DNA from: Symbiodinium natans
Taxonomy: Eukaryota; Sar; Dinophyceae; Suessiales; Symbiodiniaceae
Length of the DNA stretch: 64,000 nt
Direction: 5' to 3'
Assembly (NCBI GenBank): GCA_905221605.1
Contig: CAJNDS010002078.1
Span: 561,001-625,000, forward strand
This document shows, one piece after another, positions 1-9,795 of this stretch. Made by a program: the position numbers and the translations under genes. Every line of letters begins with the position of its first letter. Position 1 is the first letter of the stretch. The notes beneath the pieces were generated by a model. It searched no databases, was not told where the DNA came from, and saw only the letters and a program-made list of their open reading frames with translations.

Positions 1-106
1 CTGTGATATAAGAAGTAAGAAGCCTGCGCATGTTTTTTTTGGGTCCCGGCCAGTCTTGAAAGCAACTGCCAACAGAACGGTTCTTAGCCCCACCAACCAA
101 AACAAA

Positions 107-260
107 ATGCCAAAAGAACCTGCATCAGAAGCCCTTAAGACAGAAATCCTGGTTGATGAAGGAAAACCTCTGTGCATGGTAGTGAAGCCGAGATCGGGCG
201 CATCCGAACACGAGAGCCGTGCCATGCAAGCTGTGACAGGAGGTGCCAAAACAGCGGCAG
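107..260 (+). CDS. Exon of unknown gene, possible first exon
   Basis: Open reading starting at an ATG in the context AAAACAAAATGCC. It begins MPKEPASEALKTEILVDE and is rich in charged and small residues, with no family recognised. It ends at a good donor (GCAG|GTAGCA), leaving one base of a codon. The frame is open upstream to about 56, so the ATG may be internal. No signal peptide or membrane segment is visible. The next exon is not identified with matching phase. Confidence 0.45.
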
Positions 261-507
261 GTAGCAGGAAACTTCCATGAGTGTGAAATATTGTCATGGG
301 CAGCAGAATCACTATGATACTCATAAGCAAGCAAGCAAAACATAGAGAACCCCCTGCTGTCATGGTAATTCGTAGCACGTGGTCGACTTGGACGCTTGAA
401 GCCAGCAAGAGCTGCGCCGGGATTCATTGTCATACAACGATACAAAGCTGGATGCTAGGTGGCGATTCTTAGACATGAGTTCATGTGCATGGCATGGTTA
501 CGCGGCA

Positions 508-711
508 ACCATGCATGAGTCTTGCATTGTGGAATTGGCAGCTGCTTGTCGTCGAGTTGGTTCGCATGAGTGTCAAACTACTAAATGCATCATGAAAACT
601 GCATGAGTCTTTCAACAACGGTATTTGGACCAAGATCTCTTTGCAACATGCTGGCTTGCATCCACAGCTGCTCGAGACCAGGAGTGGTTTGAATGCAAAA
701 CATTGCGTTGA
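508..711 (+). CDS. Coding-like stretch with one in-frame TGA
   Basis: One frame reads SCIVELAAACRRVGSHECQT, meets TGA at 592-594, then continues FQQRYLDQDLFATCWLAS to a final TGA at 709-711. Both halves look protein-like, with amphipathic helices and several cysteines. GCATGAG occurs before both halves and could supply two alternative acceptors, but the space between them is too small for an intron. It may be two alternative 3' exons, a decayed copy, or a recoded stop. Family unknown. A minus-strand ORF over the same bases looks less protein-like. Confidence 0.35.
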
Positions 712-754
712 GCCGCTGACGAGGGCGTTTGGCAATTCAGCTTAGTGCAGTTAA

Positions 755-1114
755 ATGCTATGTTGTGTGTTTTGGGAGCCTGTCAGCATGCACGCTGTTG
801 CTTGGTTACCATCAACCGTTGATGTTCTTGCTCGCTTGACTTGCATGGTCTACACTGCACCAACAACTAGGACATCCTGCTGTGCCTGTGCAGGGACTGC
901 CGGGGGGGGGGGGGGGGGGGGCAGGGCGGCCAACAAAAAGTGGCAGTTTGTAAGTGTCTTCACGTTGGCACTGCATAAATATGCCAGAGGCCTCACACGT
1001 CTTGTTAGATCCTCACATGAGGTTGTTCGGTGCGCGGCCTATGTGGGTCAGGGACGAGTAATTAGGCACAGAGCAGAAGAAGTGAAGGTTGGACTTAATG
1101 TTTGTCAGTGGTAG
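755..1114 (+). CDS. Hypothetical ORF of 119 codons, probably exonic at its 3' end
   Basis: ATG-to-TAG frame. Residues from about 78 on (RGLTRLVRSSHEVV, then QGRVIRHRAEEVKVGLNVCQ) look strongly coding and may be a terminal exon entered after TGCCAG at about 986. The first half crosses a run of 20 G (902-921) and a GTAAGT at about 952, so it may be partly intron. No family recognised. Confidence 0.35.
   Translation: MLCCVFWEPVSMHAVAWLPSTVDVLARLTCMVYTAPTTRTSCCACAGTAGGGGGGGRAANKKWQFVSVFTLALHKYARGLTRLVRSSHEVVRCAAYVGQGRVIRHRAEEVKVGLNVCQW
902..921 (+). repeat. Poly-G tract (20 nt)
   Basis: Uninterrupted G run directly after CTGCC. Similar tracts recur, always outside well-supported exons: 2894-2908 (G), about 10059-10088 (C), about 22827-22837 (G), about 35356-35375 (G), about 36242-36259 (G), about 41818-41834 (C), about 44118-44138 (C) and 50.19-50.36 kb (G and C). 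Confidence 0.9.
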
Positions 1115-1291
1115 CCTCGTTGGCAAAGATTACGTTCATGTGTGGATCTCTGTTTGGTATCATGCTTCCCTGTTGCCTGTCATACATGACCTCAAACACC
1201 CTAACTTGTGAACCCTAGCCCCAGCAGCCCTCGCCAAGCATACGGAACTCGGACACCCAAGCCGCTTGTCTTCCAAAACTGTACACTGCAG

Positions 1292-1436
1292 AAGATGTGG
1301 GCCTCTGATTCCCCGAAAAGCAGTAGCCATTTTGGCCGATGAGTTCATGAAGTTTGGCCAACACCTTGAAGGCCTGAAGACGAAACATGCCCAATCACCA
1401 CACCCCGCAACGCTCCTGACGATCGGAACTTGTTGA
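1292..1436 (+). CDS. Coding-like exon overlapping a spliced-leader-like motif
   Basis: After acceptor CTGCAG at 1291 one frame is open as RCGPLIPRKAVAILADEFMK and runs to TGA at 1434-1436. Inside it, 1323-1336 reads GTAGCCATTTTGGC, identical to 14 consecutive bases of the dinoflagellate spliced leader. An ATG lies 14 bases further on and opens MKFGQHLEGLKTKH. Either this is an ordinary internal exon, or a retroposed cDNA whose 5' end is the relict leader and whose CDS starts at that ATG. No homolog recognised. Confidence 0.4.
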
Positions 1437-1463
1437 CAGAACCTGGTCTTGCCAACTCTTCAG

Positions 1464-1572
1464 AAAGATTATAGGCCATCCGCAACTCTGAATACCTCAA
1501 CCCTGCTCAGCATGATTTGGCCTGAGCCTTGGGTCAATGCCGCCCCAGTGTCGGCGGCCCGACACATCGCAG
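1464..1572 (+). CDS. Internal exon of unknown gene
   Basis: Acceptor CTCTTCAG|AAAG opens KDYRPSATLNTSTLLSMIWP, followed by a Val/Ala-rich tail ending in RHIA. The probable donor is a GC type (GCAG|GCTTGG), a class known in dinoflagellates. Phase is 0 in and 1 out. It lies 28 nt after the stop of the preceding coding-like exon, so it belongs to another gene or an alternative frame. Family unknown. Confidence 0.5.
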
Positions 1573-1808
1573 GCTTGGGTCACAGGGCTTGGGGTTGAGG
1601 TTGTGACGTGAGAGGTTCCAGTACATAAGAGCAGACTTTGCAGTTTGCGATGGAATGCGGGCCATGGGGGGTGGGCGCGTGGGAGGTGAATGGCGTGCCT
1701 ATTCTAAAAAGCTTCACAAGCTCCTCAGCTCCTCAACTTTCAGAGCCCTGAGCCAACCCCTAACCCTCAACCCTAAACCGGTCGGAAGATAGAGCCAGCA
1801 GGACTGTC

Positions 1809-2054
1809 ATGGGCATGAGGAATCTCCATCGTTTACCAACGATGGCTTTTTCCTGCAAGCCCCTGAGCCCAAACTTGCCAGGCCCGAAGAGACCAGCGCT
1901 GGTCTCTGTGCCCTTCGTTCCTCGCGCCGCTTGGACTTGTTGCCTCAATGCAGGTTACTTCAGCTCAGACCCTGCAGCATCCAAGAGCGTGCAAGCCCTA
2001 ACAATACCCGGCATGCATCATGGACTTTCCCTCACTCTTCCATTCCGATGCTAG
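1809..2054 (+). CDS. Hypothetical ORF, 81 codons
   Basis: ATG to TAG, following an AG acceptor-like site. It reads MGMRNLHRLPTMAFSCKPLS, then a proline/alanine-rich stretch and an FSSDPAASKSVQ segment. It could be a first exon that ends earlier at a GT. An overlapping +2 frame (from about 2078, DPAASPNLVVAPDAS then a hydrophobic helix of about 20 residues) is also protein-like, so frame choice near 2040-2100 is uncertain. Confidence 0.4.
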   Translation: MGMRNLHRLPTMAFSCKPLSPNLPGPKRPALVSVPFVPRAAWTCCLNAGYFSSDPAASKSVQALTIPGMHHGLSLTLPFRC

Positions 2055-2077
2055 CCCATGCTACGTTTCTGGCACAG

Positions 2078-2262
2078 GAGACCCTGCGGCCTCGCCGAAT
2101 TTGGTCGTCGCACCAGACGCGTCCAGGCTCCTGTGGCCAGAGCGTGCAATGTGCGAACTTCTGAGTTCACACCTGCTGCACTTCCTAATCCCAATCGTCG
2201 CAACTTGTCTCCCAAGCGTTTGCGCATCCAACATATTTTTTGTTCCTTCTTGTACGAAATGG
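2078..2262 (+). CDS. Possible exon with a membrane helix
   Basis: After GGCACAG one frame is open as DPAASPNLVVAPDASRLLWP, then a hydrophobic stretch (LLSSHLLHFLIPIVATCLPS). The 3' border is not resolved and the frame later runs into a microsatellite. It may be membrane-spanning. No family recognised, and it conflicts in frame with the tail of the ORF ending at 2054. Confidence 0.35.
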
Positions 2263-2388
2263 TGTGTACGTTCGTCATGTGGCGCACGCACCCTGAGCTT
2301 CAAGCCGCACCGACGGTCTTTGCATTCCACATCATCCAACCCAACCTACCGAACACTGCATTCATATCGTTGCACGCCATATACATAT

Positions 2389-2598
2389 ACATGTACCTAC
2401 ACATGTATGTGTGCATGTATGTATGTATGTATGTATGTACGTACGTATGTATGTCTGTATGTATGCATTAATGTATGTTTTACTGTATGTATTACTGCAT
2501 GTATTACTGTATGTATGTATATGTATGTGTATATGTATATGTATATGTATATGTACATGTACATGTACATGTATATGTACATGTACATGTATATGTAC

Positions 2599-2634
<36 letters not shown>
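2389..2634 (+). repeat. TGTA / TATATG microsatellite
   Basis: About 245 nt of alternating purine-pyrimidine DNA: TGTATG units first, then ATGTAT and ATGTAC hexamers. The long repetitive ORFs (MYMYMY, CICICI) in this stretch are artefacts of the repeat. Confidence 0.95.
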
Positions 2635-2635
<1 letters not shown>

Positions 2636-2939
2636 ATCCCATCCCCCTTTTATTAAATGCACCCCTAATGATAAAAACACTTTCCGGAAAATCCTGCCGA
2701 AACCGACCCCGCCTTTTAAACCCAATTCCGAATTTGGGGGGGTGGTTCAGGCCTCCAATAAACCCCTCAACACCAATAAAACCCACAGAGGGTTTAGGGT
2801 TGGGGGTCTAGGTTAATTGTTTAGGGGTTAGAGCCCTTATGACATTTCGATAAGAATACCCCCTAATTCTAAAAACAGTTTTCGAATTTTTAGGGGGGGG
2901 GGGGGGGCGGTGGCCCCCCCGTTTAATATTAGGGGGAAG

Positions 2940-3045
2940 GGATTATGTATATGTATAGGTATACGCATACGTATACCTATACCTAGACCTAGACCTATAC
3001 ATTTACATATACATTTACATGTACATGTACATATACATATACATA
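2940..3045 (+). repeat. Second TATACA / TACATG microsatellite
   Basis: Hexamer repeats drifting through TATACG, CTAGAC and TACATA units. Together with 2389-2634 it brackets 300 nt of poly-G and GGGTTT-rich, apparently non-coding DNA. Confidence 0.9.
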
Positions 3046-3430
3046 GATGTATTATACGAAAGGGTTCGCAGGCCGAGTTGGCCGCCGAGTGGTTCCGAAC
3101 GTGGTGGCGGACGTAGGCCTAAACCCAAGATTGCTGAGAGCTCTCTTGGAGCTTGGTTTTGTTAAACCGAGGGGTTTAGGGCCTAGGGTTCGGGGTTTAC
3201 GGCGTTTAGGGTTTAGGGCTGGACCTATTGGTATACTGGGCTCGGGGACTCGAAGGCCCTTAGGGGCCCCATTATAGACCTTAGCAGAGCTGTGGCCCTT
3301 ATACGAGACAGATGCCTGGGATTGAGGCCTCGGAGTTTTATTCAGATCTTTTTGGCTTCGGGTTTGGGGTTTATAGGGCTTTTGGCTCTAGGGTCTGGCA
3401 AGGGTTCATCTCTTTTAGGGGTTGGGAAGA

Positions 3431-3653
3431 TGCTGGCATCAGCACCGCGGCGCTTTTAGTCGAACATCCCATGTCGTTACCCCACGCGCGCTCATTTCTG
3501 CAAGATCTCCCGAAACCCCTTCGAAGCCCTGATGAAGCTCCTATAGCATCCCAACATGCTACAAGAGAGACTCTTCCTTGCAAGGAAATCCACGACTCTG
3601 TCAAAACTCTAAGTTGTCCCCCCCACGCATTGCAGGAACTTGGCATCGCGTAG
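3431..3653 (+). CDS. Probable terminal exon, unknown gene
   Basis: After GGGAAG the frame reads DAGISTAALLVEHPMSLPHA and stays open to TAG at 3651-3653, ending in CPPHALQELGIA. It is preceded by TTTAGGG-rich DNA, as is common for introns here. No domain recognised. The antisense frame is also open but less protein-like. Confidence 0.4.
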
Positions 3654-3740
3654 GGCGCCAGGCAGGGCTCCACGTGGGTTTTCAGGGAGTCTCTGACATC
3701 CCTTGCCAGGCCTTGACGTACGTTTGTGACAGCCTTGTGA

Positions 3741-5494
3741 GGCCTGCGTGGGCGCCATGGGTGCCGTGGTCGCCGCCCTACTCCAGGCTCGAAGTGGGGG
3801 GGCCTTCCGAACTGTACGTAAATTCAACGCCCTGCAGTAGATCCGAACCCTCTCCGGGCCTTGCTGATCCCCAAGCCTCCACAACCATGCAGGCTGTAGG
3901 TTCGGGAAGTACCTTGGGGTGATGGAGGATTGAAACATTGTCGCGGAAGGAGGGCGTGCTGCGTTGTAACGCAGCATGTCGCTTCCGTTTCGCACCCTTT
4001 CTTTCCAGTGAAGTTTCCATGTTGTTTAAAGAAAGCTGCGGTCAAGTCTTTCGACGCGCGAGGATGTTTCTTTGAGTGGTTTTCTCCAATATAATTGACC
4101 ACAAGGCTTTCAAAACTCTCGAGGCAGTTCGTCCGAACCCCTCGTTTCGCTAGGTGTTGTGTTTGTTGGATAAATCCCTGCTAATCCTTTGAAAGCTTTC
4201 CCGACGGATCTCGACGATGACATGCAGAGCTGACCACGACGCCTGTGCATATGCACAAGAACTGAATTACAAACGTGAGCGCTATGTATATACCAGATCA
4301 CCCACCAGAATTTCCAAGTAATTGCTTTGATATTATAGTGCTTGTCTTCTAGCAAACAAGACTTCTTTGCACAGGACCTAAGCTTGAGGCCTTATAGGCT
4401 TCAGTGCCCGCAACAAAAAAGGCTTCAGAGGTTTAGAGTTTTTGGCCCATGGTCCTCCGAGCACAGGCTTTCAGCGAACCAGTGCTCAACCGCGTAGCCG
4501 TGAAGCGGCTGCGCGTGGTTGACGCGATCCGTGAGGCGTTTTGAACCTTGCCTTGGTTCTGCATCGGATTTGGGTGGAAGAACTGAGACTTTGAGATGTT
4601 TTGGGGGTCTTGGGCGTAGAAGTCTCAGAAAAGTATAGGTTCAAGGTTCTCCATGAACAGTCTGTGGACGTTTACATGGGCGCCAGGTTGTTGCGTGTTT
4701 GGAGGTTTTTGTTCGTCGGTGTTTCTCGGGCTCAGGAACCTGGGGCTTTCCAGGACGTTTGGGGATGTTGAAGAGTTTGGTTTGGGCCTTGTCTCTGCTT
4801 AGGGTTCACAAGGGTAGTAGGGCATGTAAGGGTTTGTTCGGCACTATCGTTCATAGGGTTTAGGATGTAGGGGTGAACAGCGTGGTCGTCCCAGAGCACC
4901 TGATACAAAAAACATCTATATTGTTCCGAGAAGCCCTGGAATAAATTGAATCCCCAAGCCCAAAGACCGTTGTTGTAAACCCTAAGCCTCAACAACTGAA
5001 CCTCCTCAACTGTCAACCCCCAAACCCTGCCCCAAACCCTACACCCTAAGTGGCCCTAAACCCCCAAACCCCAAAACCCTCGCCTTCAGGTACGCTTGGC
5101 CGACATCCTTCGGTTCTTTCGGACCGTCCTTGCCACAAATCTCTTGAAGTTTCCGTTCTTCGAGGTGCGCCTTGGGAGTGAAAGGGCCCTAAACCCTAAG
5201 CCCTGAACCCTAAACCCTAAACCCTAAACCCTAAACCCTAAACCCACTTCCTGGGTTTAGAGTTATAGGTTTATCGGGCCATAGCTTGTAAGGGTTATGG
5301 GCTTATAAGGTCGACAGGCCAAGAGCAGAGAATGTAGTATGCAGCCTAAAATCAACTCCGAAGCCTGTCATTCTGTCTGTGAGACCCCTTCTATGAAAGA
5401 CATTAGAGATTCAATTAGAGATTGCCATTGGCCGCATGGCACTAGGGCACGTGATGTTGTGAGATATCCCGATGTGTGGGAAGTTTAATTCGCT
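3741..5494. other. Mostly non-coding stretch
   Basis: No chain of exons could be supported. One weak candidate sits at about 3741-3815 (GAMGAVVAALLQARSGG, donor CT|GTACGT). The rest holds scattered GGGTTT / CCCTAAA words and the telomere-like tract at about 5207-5245. Confidence 0.4.
5207..5245 (+). repeat. Telomere-like CCCTAAA array
   Basis: Five perfect or near-perfect CCCTAAA units, followed at once by GGGTTTAGAG and TTTATCGGG words in the opposite sense, so the site can fold back on itself. Too short for a chromosome end; an interstitial array. Confidence 0.9.
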
Positions 5495-5911
5495 ATGCAG
5501 GTCGGACATTGGAAGGGAAGCATAAGAACGCGTTGTAAGGGCAGATACACTGATTCTATGTGGGGCGAGCGTACAGTGTTGAATTTCAGCATATTTCAGG
5601 TAGCGTCTAAAGAAGAAAAGGCACATAAGGCAAACAAGCCAAACAGGCATCCTCTTCTTAGAAAGTGTTTGGCTGTTGCTTTGGCATCTCGTGGAAAGTC
5701 TCTGCTTGCAGTTGGCAGAAGCTTGACAAAGCGAAACGGGCATCGACAACAATTTCTGCTTAAAGTTTTTGGGCCAATCGTTTGCATCGGTTCGGGGCTG
5801 CCCACGGCGACTCCAGCCGGTTGGCGGTACGCACATCGTGCCATTTCCAGCAACCTTAAGAACAGCAAGGGCTTAGCTTCAGGGACTTGTCGCAGCTTCA
5901 ACGCAGAATGA
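5495..5911 (+). CDS. Hypothetical basic protein, 138 codons
   Basis: ATG to TGA. The first 35 codons end at ATTTCAG, a good acceptor, so the strongest part may be a terminal exon from 5600: VASKEEKAHKANKPNRHPLL, then lysine/arginine-rich and hydrophobic patches, ending CRSFNAE. Basic overall, with no motif recognised. Two antisense frames are also open, which lowers confidence. Confidence 0.4.
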   Translation: MQVGHWKGSIRTRCKGRYTDSMWGERTVLNFSIFQVASKEEKAHKANKPNRHPLLRKCLAVALASRGKSLLAVGRSLTKRNGHRQQFLLKVFGPIVCIGSGLPTATPAGWRYAHRAISSNLKNSKGLASGTCRSFNAE

Positions 5912-6120
5912 GGCTGTGACGGCTCTCTCGAGCACGTGGACGCGGCATCCTGAGGCTTCAGGATGGTTTATGGGGCGACTTCTAGGGATTCGCATTCTCT
6001 CTTAAGCTCTACAGAGCTCGAAATCTTGAATCCTCAAGCCTAAACTCCCCGTTAATTAATCGGGTTTTGAATCCCAAAGCCCGATAAAGGTTTAGGATTT
6101 TGGGCCCTTGGGGTGTGGGT

Positions 6121-6366
6121 TCGTCGAGCTTCAAGACGGCCAAGACGGTCTCGGGCATCATGGCTGCGCCGGGTGCATGTGGGCTCCACACCTCGATTTC
6201 CCTCCGAACCTCAGTGCCATGTGCACCATGGCGCTGCCAAGCGGGCTCAGCTTTTTCTCACTCCTCCTGGGCGCCGCTTAGCCTGCATGTTACTGCTGAA
6301 CAGAAAGGTCCAGAAGGGCAGCCTACACTTAAGGGGCCATGCCTGGCCGTCCCTATGCATCAATAA
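6121..6366 (+). CDS. Coding-like ORF segment
   Basis: The frame opens near GCTTCAAG as TAKTVSGIMAAPGACGLHTS and runs to TAA at 6364-6366. Cysteine- and serine-rich, no family recognised. An overlapping +1 frame is also open and arginine-rich. The acceptor is only moderate. Confidence 0.3.
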   Translation, partial: SSSFKTAKTVSGIMAAPGACGLHTSISLRTSVPCAPWRCQAGSAFSHSSWAPLSLHVTAEQKGPEGQPTLKGPCLAVPMHQ

Positions 6367-6628
6367 TCGGAGAGCTAGGAGGTGCAGGCTTTGGGTTCGG
6401 GCTTTTGGGATTCCGTTGTCTTTGGGCCGGGGCTTGTGGCAAGGCCTTTGGTGTGAAGCTTCGTGCTGAGTTTTGTGACTTTAAGTTACAACAGTCGAAG
6501 GTAAAGGTAGACTTCGCGGAAAGTATGTCCACCCCTATATAAGCTGATGAGCTCCCCCGATAGTTGCAGAATCAGCAAGTTCAAGCAACTCTGCACCCGT
6601 GCTCTCGCAACCTGAGGCCTATGTATAG

Positions 6629-6958
6629 GCCCGGGTACCAAACCAGGATTCAACCGGCACAGCAAAGATTCCGATCCAAAAGGTGGCTCAGGCGGGGATC
6701 TACCCAGACAACCATTGGGATTTCTCCACGGAGTCTCCTTGCTGCAGCTTTGAGAGTTCCGGGTTTTGGGGCTGAAGGTCTCGGGTTTGACGGGCTTGAA
6801 TCCGAAATCTAGCAGTCCATATAGACACAGCTTGGAGCAAAAATGCTTGTAACCATGCCAGAGGTTTTGTGAGTGATGCGTTCCGGGTATATGGAATTCC
6901 TGGGTGGGAAACTCTCAAGGAACACTTTTTGGAAAGTAGGCTGCGTGACAACCACTGA
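6629..6958 (+). CDS. Two phase-matched 3' exons of an unknown gene
   Basis: Exon 6629-6755 follows TATGTATAG and reads ARVPNQDSTGTAKIPIQKVA ... IYPDNHWDFSTESPCCSFE, ending with one codon base before GTTCCG. Exon 6831-6958 follows GACACAG with two leading bases, so the junction restores a threonine codon. It continues WSKNACNHARGFVSDAFRVY to TGA at 6956-6958. Matching phase, good acceptors and strong amino-acid texture make this one of the better models in the left part. It also explains the 200-codon minus ORF here as a shadow. No family recognised. Confidence 0.6.
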
Positions 6959-7093
6959 TTCATGGCTCTGTGGCCGTCGTCGCGCTTTGTGCATGCAGCG
7001 TTATGAAACCCACGTCTGCAGTTGCACCTGAGGATGGCTGGTTGGGCAGGGTCCAAGTGCGAATCTAATGATGCATGATGCTTTTTCTTTAAA

Positions 7094-7513
7094 TTGAATT
7101 CCAAGACCACTCCAAAAAAAACTAAGACCACTCCAAGAACGCTCCAAGGTGGCAAAAGCGACGAGTCTGCAAGGGCATGCGCACGGGACCAGACGCTCGA
7201 ACATCCAAGAAACCAAGAGGCAGGAAAGTACGCCCTTGCCCCAATTTCGCAACACGGAGCGATGCAAGGGTGGGAGCGCGATATGGACCACAGAATGTGC
7301 ACGGGACCTAGGAGGGAGAGAGCTGTGACTCTGACGCTAAAGGCACAACTACGTAGTCAAACCCGCGTCCGGGCACGAGTACGATTTGGACCCAGAACCA
7401 GTGCCGCGCCTAGGCGACAGCCGTGGTGGGCACTCCGTGGCATAGCCTCAACTTTTCCCCTTAGCGTTGCAACCCCACAGCGTTGCCACACAGGGGGAAA
7501 TCGCGAGACCTGA
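7094..7513 (+). CDS. Low-confidence basic ORF, 139 codons
   Basis: Open frame beginning TTPKKTKTTPRTLQGGKSDE, rich in Arg, Thr and Ser, ending at TGA. It could be a disordered protein segment or a chance frame. No splice evidence. Confidence 0.25.
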   Translation: MNSKTTPKKTKTTPRTLQGGKSDESARACARDQTLEHPRNQEAGKYALAPISQHGAMQGWERDMDHRMCTGPRRERAVTLTLKAQLRSQTRVRARVRFGPRTSAAPRRQPWWALRGIASTFPLSVATPQRCHTGGNRET

Positions 7514-7911
7514 AAGGGGACTCATCATTTAGATTTTGCACCCCAGCATGTTTTGGTCTTTCAGGCTCACTGCCGACAACGCAGATGCTTTCGTGAAGGC
7601 CTTGCTGCATTGCTGTTGACAAGTTTCAAGATTCAAAGATAGCGAGCTTTCAGCTTGACAATTCCAACCGCCTTATAAACCTTAAACCTATAAACCCTAA
7701 GCCCTTTCAAAGTTTGCCTGCCTGGGCCCCGAAACTTTAAGCAGATAGTAATTACGTACTTGTCACAAAAGTATATGTTCTGTGAATTGAACTGCAACCC
7801 ATCTAATTGGAGATCACAATTCTTTGTGGGGTGCTTGCCTTTCAAGATGAGACCCCCCGCCACCATCCACATCAGGAAGGCAGATTTCTCTGCTAACCGC
7901 CAAGAACTTAG

Positions 7912-8058
7912 CCATTCTCATTTAGTTCATATTGGGGAATATCTGGTATGCTAGCCAGCCACTGTCATACGATACCTCACGAAGACCCGTTCTGTGCGCA
8001 GGACAATGTGGATGCGGGCAAGACAGTGTTCATTCGCTGGATTGCCTCGGAGGGCTGA
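7912..8058 (+). CDS. Probable terminal exon
   Basis: Acceptor GAACTTAG, phase 0, reads PFSFSSYWGISGMLASHCHT ... EDPFCAQDNVDAGKTVFIRW to TGA at 8056-8058. DNVDAGKT resembles a P-loop fragment, but the full GxxxxGKS/T pattern is not present, so no nucleotide binding is claimed. CCCTAAA tracts follow at about 8325-8350. Confidence 0.5.
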   Translation, partial: PFSFSSYWGISGMLASHCHTIPHEDPFCAQDNVDAGKTVFIRWIASEG

Positions 8059-8324
8059 GGAGCGAAAACAACACATCCCACGCTCTCAATTTGCAAAGGT
8101 TTGTTTGCAGAATGAGGTTCAGGGTTTGGAGTAGCCCAAGGGTCCTGTGAGAGTCGTGCAATTTCAAGAAAGGAATAATTAGGAGGGATTAGGGGGGTGC
8201 ATTTCAGATGGGGCCCCTTCATTAGGCCGGAAAAGCGTCCGCTCTGAAAGTTGTCTGCTTGCCGAAACATGTGCGTCACAACCTCTGCGCCCTGATCTGT
8301 CGACCCTATATAAGTCTAGGAACC

Positions 8325-8352
8325 CTAAACCCTAAACCCTAAACCCTAAATC
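8325..8352 (+). repeat. Short CCCTAAA tract
   Basis: Four telomere-like units in intergenic or intronic DNA. Confidence 0.85.
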
Positions 8353-8654
8353 CCTGGGGAATCATAGGGATCAGATGAGTCATATGGGCTCGGGAGTGTT
8401 CAGGGTATATAGGATTTAACAAACCATTTGCTTGTTGGGATTGGGCATGGGGAAGTTGTTTCCCTGCCCCATTGAAATTCCAAGAATGTACTAGCATGCC
8501 GCATTGCCACTCGGCCTGCAAACCTTCCCTAAACGCAATTCCCTAAGGCCCAAGTCTCCAAAAGGCCGCCACACTCTTCAAAAGCAGTACAAGTTGAGTC
8601 CCGGCTCGTGGTGCTCCCTGACAGGCTGATGAGTCAAACAGGCGCCAAGCTGGA

Positions 8655-8852
8655 ATGCGGTTGCTGAGACCTTTGGTTCCTGGAGCTGTCTTGGCATCTT
8701 TTGGAAAGCCGAACAGCCCAAAAAAGACTCAACCTTACAGTGCCCCTTTAAAAGGCCACTGTTGGGGAGGTCGTCGTGACAACCTGCGGGGCGCTGTCGT
8801 GCTTCTGTCCCAGCTCAACAAGCACAAAAGGGGCTTAGGGTTTCGGGTTTAG
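8655..8852 (+). CDS. Hypothetical ORF / first exon
   Basis: ATG at 8655 gives MRLLRPLVPGAVLASFGKPN, then basic and Gly-rich residues and LRGAVVLLSQLNKHKR before the frame enters GGCTTAGGGTTT-type intron-like DNA. The N-terminus could be a weak signal peptide. The real exon probably ends near 8830. Function unknown. Confidence 0.4.
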   Translation: MRLLRPLVPGAVLASFGKPNSPKKTQPYSAPLKGHCWGGRRDNLRGAVVLLSQLNKHKRGLGFRV

Positions 8853-9419
8853 GGGTATAGCATGTTTCGATTTTGATCCCCTTCTTGGTGTCGCTCCTTG
8901 GACGGTAGCGCTTCCTCTCTAGAGAAAGCCCAGGCAAGCATCCGGATGTCGTTTTCGGCGACGTCGCGCTGTCTAAAAACCAAGTCCGCGAGATCCACGG
9001 TGAGCAGCAGAACCCCGGACGCTCCACCAAATGTTAACTTGGATTCGGGCCGTGGGTGCAATCTTTTCGGGCTGATCGGGATTAGGGTGGGTGCTATCAG
9101 AGAATCATCTGAGTGAGGCTGCTCAGGACGGGGTTATGTCGTCATGTTCTTGTATCGATGTCTACTTCTTAAAGAATTTGCTCAAGCCACACATGCTGCA
9201 GACCCCAAGCTCAAGTTTCGGCCACGTGGCAAGTGTCCAGAACTAGTGTTTCAGGCGGCTAGCCCTGGGGAGTTGACTGCTTGAACGGGCTCTGACTAAG
9301 GGTCTGGTGGTTGGCCAACTGTCCGTTTCTTCAACAAGGACGAGAGCTCTTTTCCCCACACCTCGGTGTGGGGTTGTTAGATTTAAACTAAACAAGTCTA
9401 GTCCTCGCCCATCTCCCGA

Positions 9420-9795
9420 ATCCCCAACCTCAGAGCATCTCTGGCGAGCCCAACCCCAGAGAATCCCTGGAGTGCGCCCAGCCCGGCGTTTTTTCAAAGA
9501 ATCCCTGTGCCCAACCCCAAATCTTCGCAGAGGATTTCCACGGTGCCCAACCTCAAAGTATCCCCCAGAGAATCCGTGGAGCCAACTTTAGAGTATCCCC
9601 AGACAATCCCGGGAGTGCCCAACCCTAGACTATCCCGAAATAGTGTCCTTACCAGACAATCCCGGGAGTGCCCAACCCCGGAGTATCCCCGGAGCATCGC
9701 CCAGAGAATACCTGGAAGGCGCCCAACCCCTCAGAGCATTTTTTGTAGAGAATCCCTGGAGCGCGCCCAACCCGGCGTATCCTGCCCAACCCCCA
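9420..9795 (+). repeat. Degenerate tandem repeat, unit about 30-45 nt
   Basis: Repeated word pattern AGAGAATCCCTGGAGxGC-GCCCAACCCC, with about ten diverged copies. The closest pair shares ACAATCCCGGGAGTGCCCAA (near 9602 and 9656). Several frames stay open through it, so the ORFs here are not evidence of coding. Confidence 0.7.

Noticed and set aside
2020-2811. Long ORF ending in Met-Tyr repeats
   Set aside because: The second half is translation of a TATATG microsatellite; only the first part (to about 2262) is kept as a weak exon.
6700-7302. Minus ORF of 200 codons
   Set aside because: It lies opposite two + exons (6629-6755, 6831-6958) that join in phase with good splice sites.
7912-8058. 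P-loop reading of DNVDAGKT
   Set aside because: The GxxxxGKS/T consensus is incomplete and no partner motifs follow.
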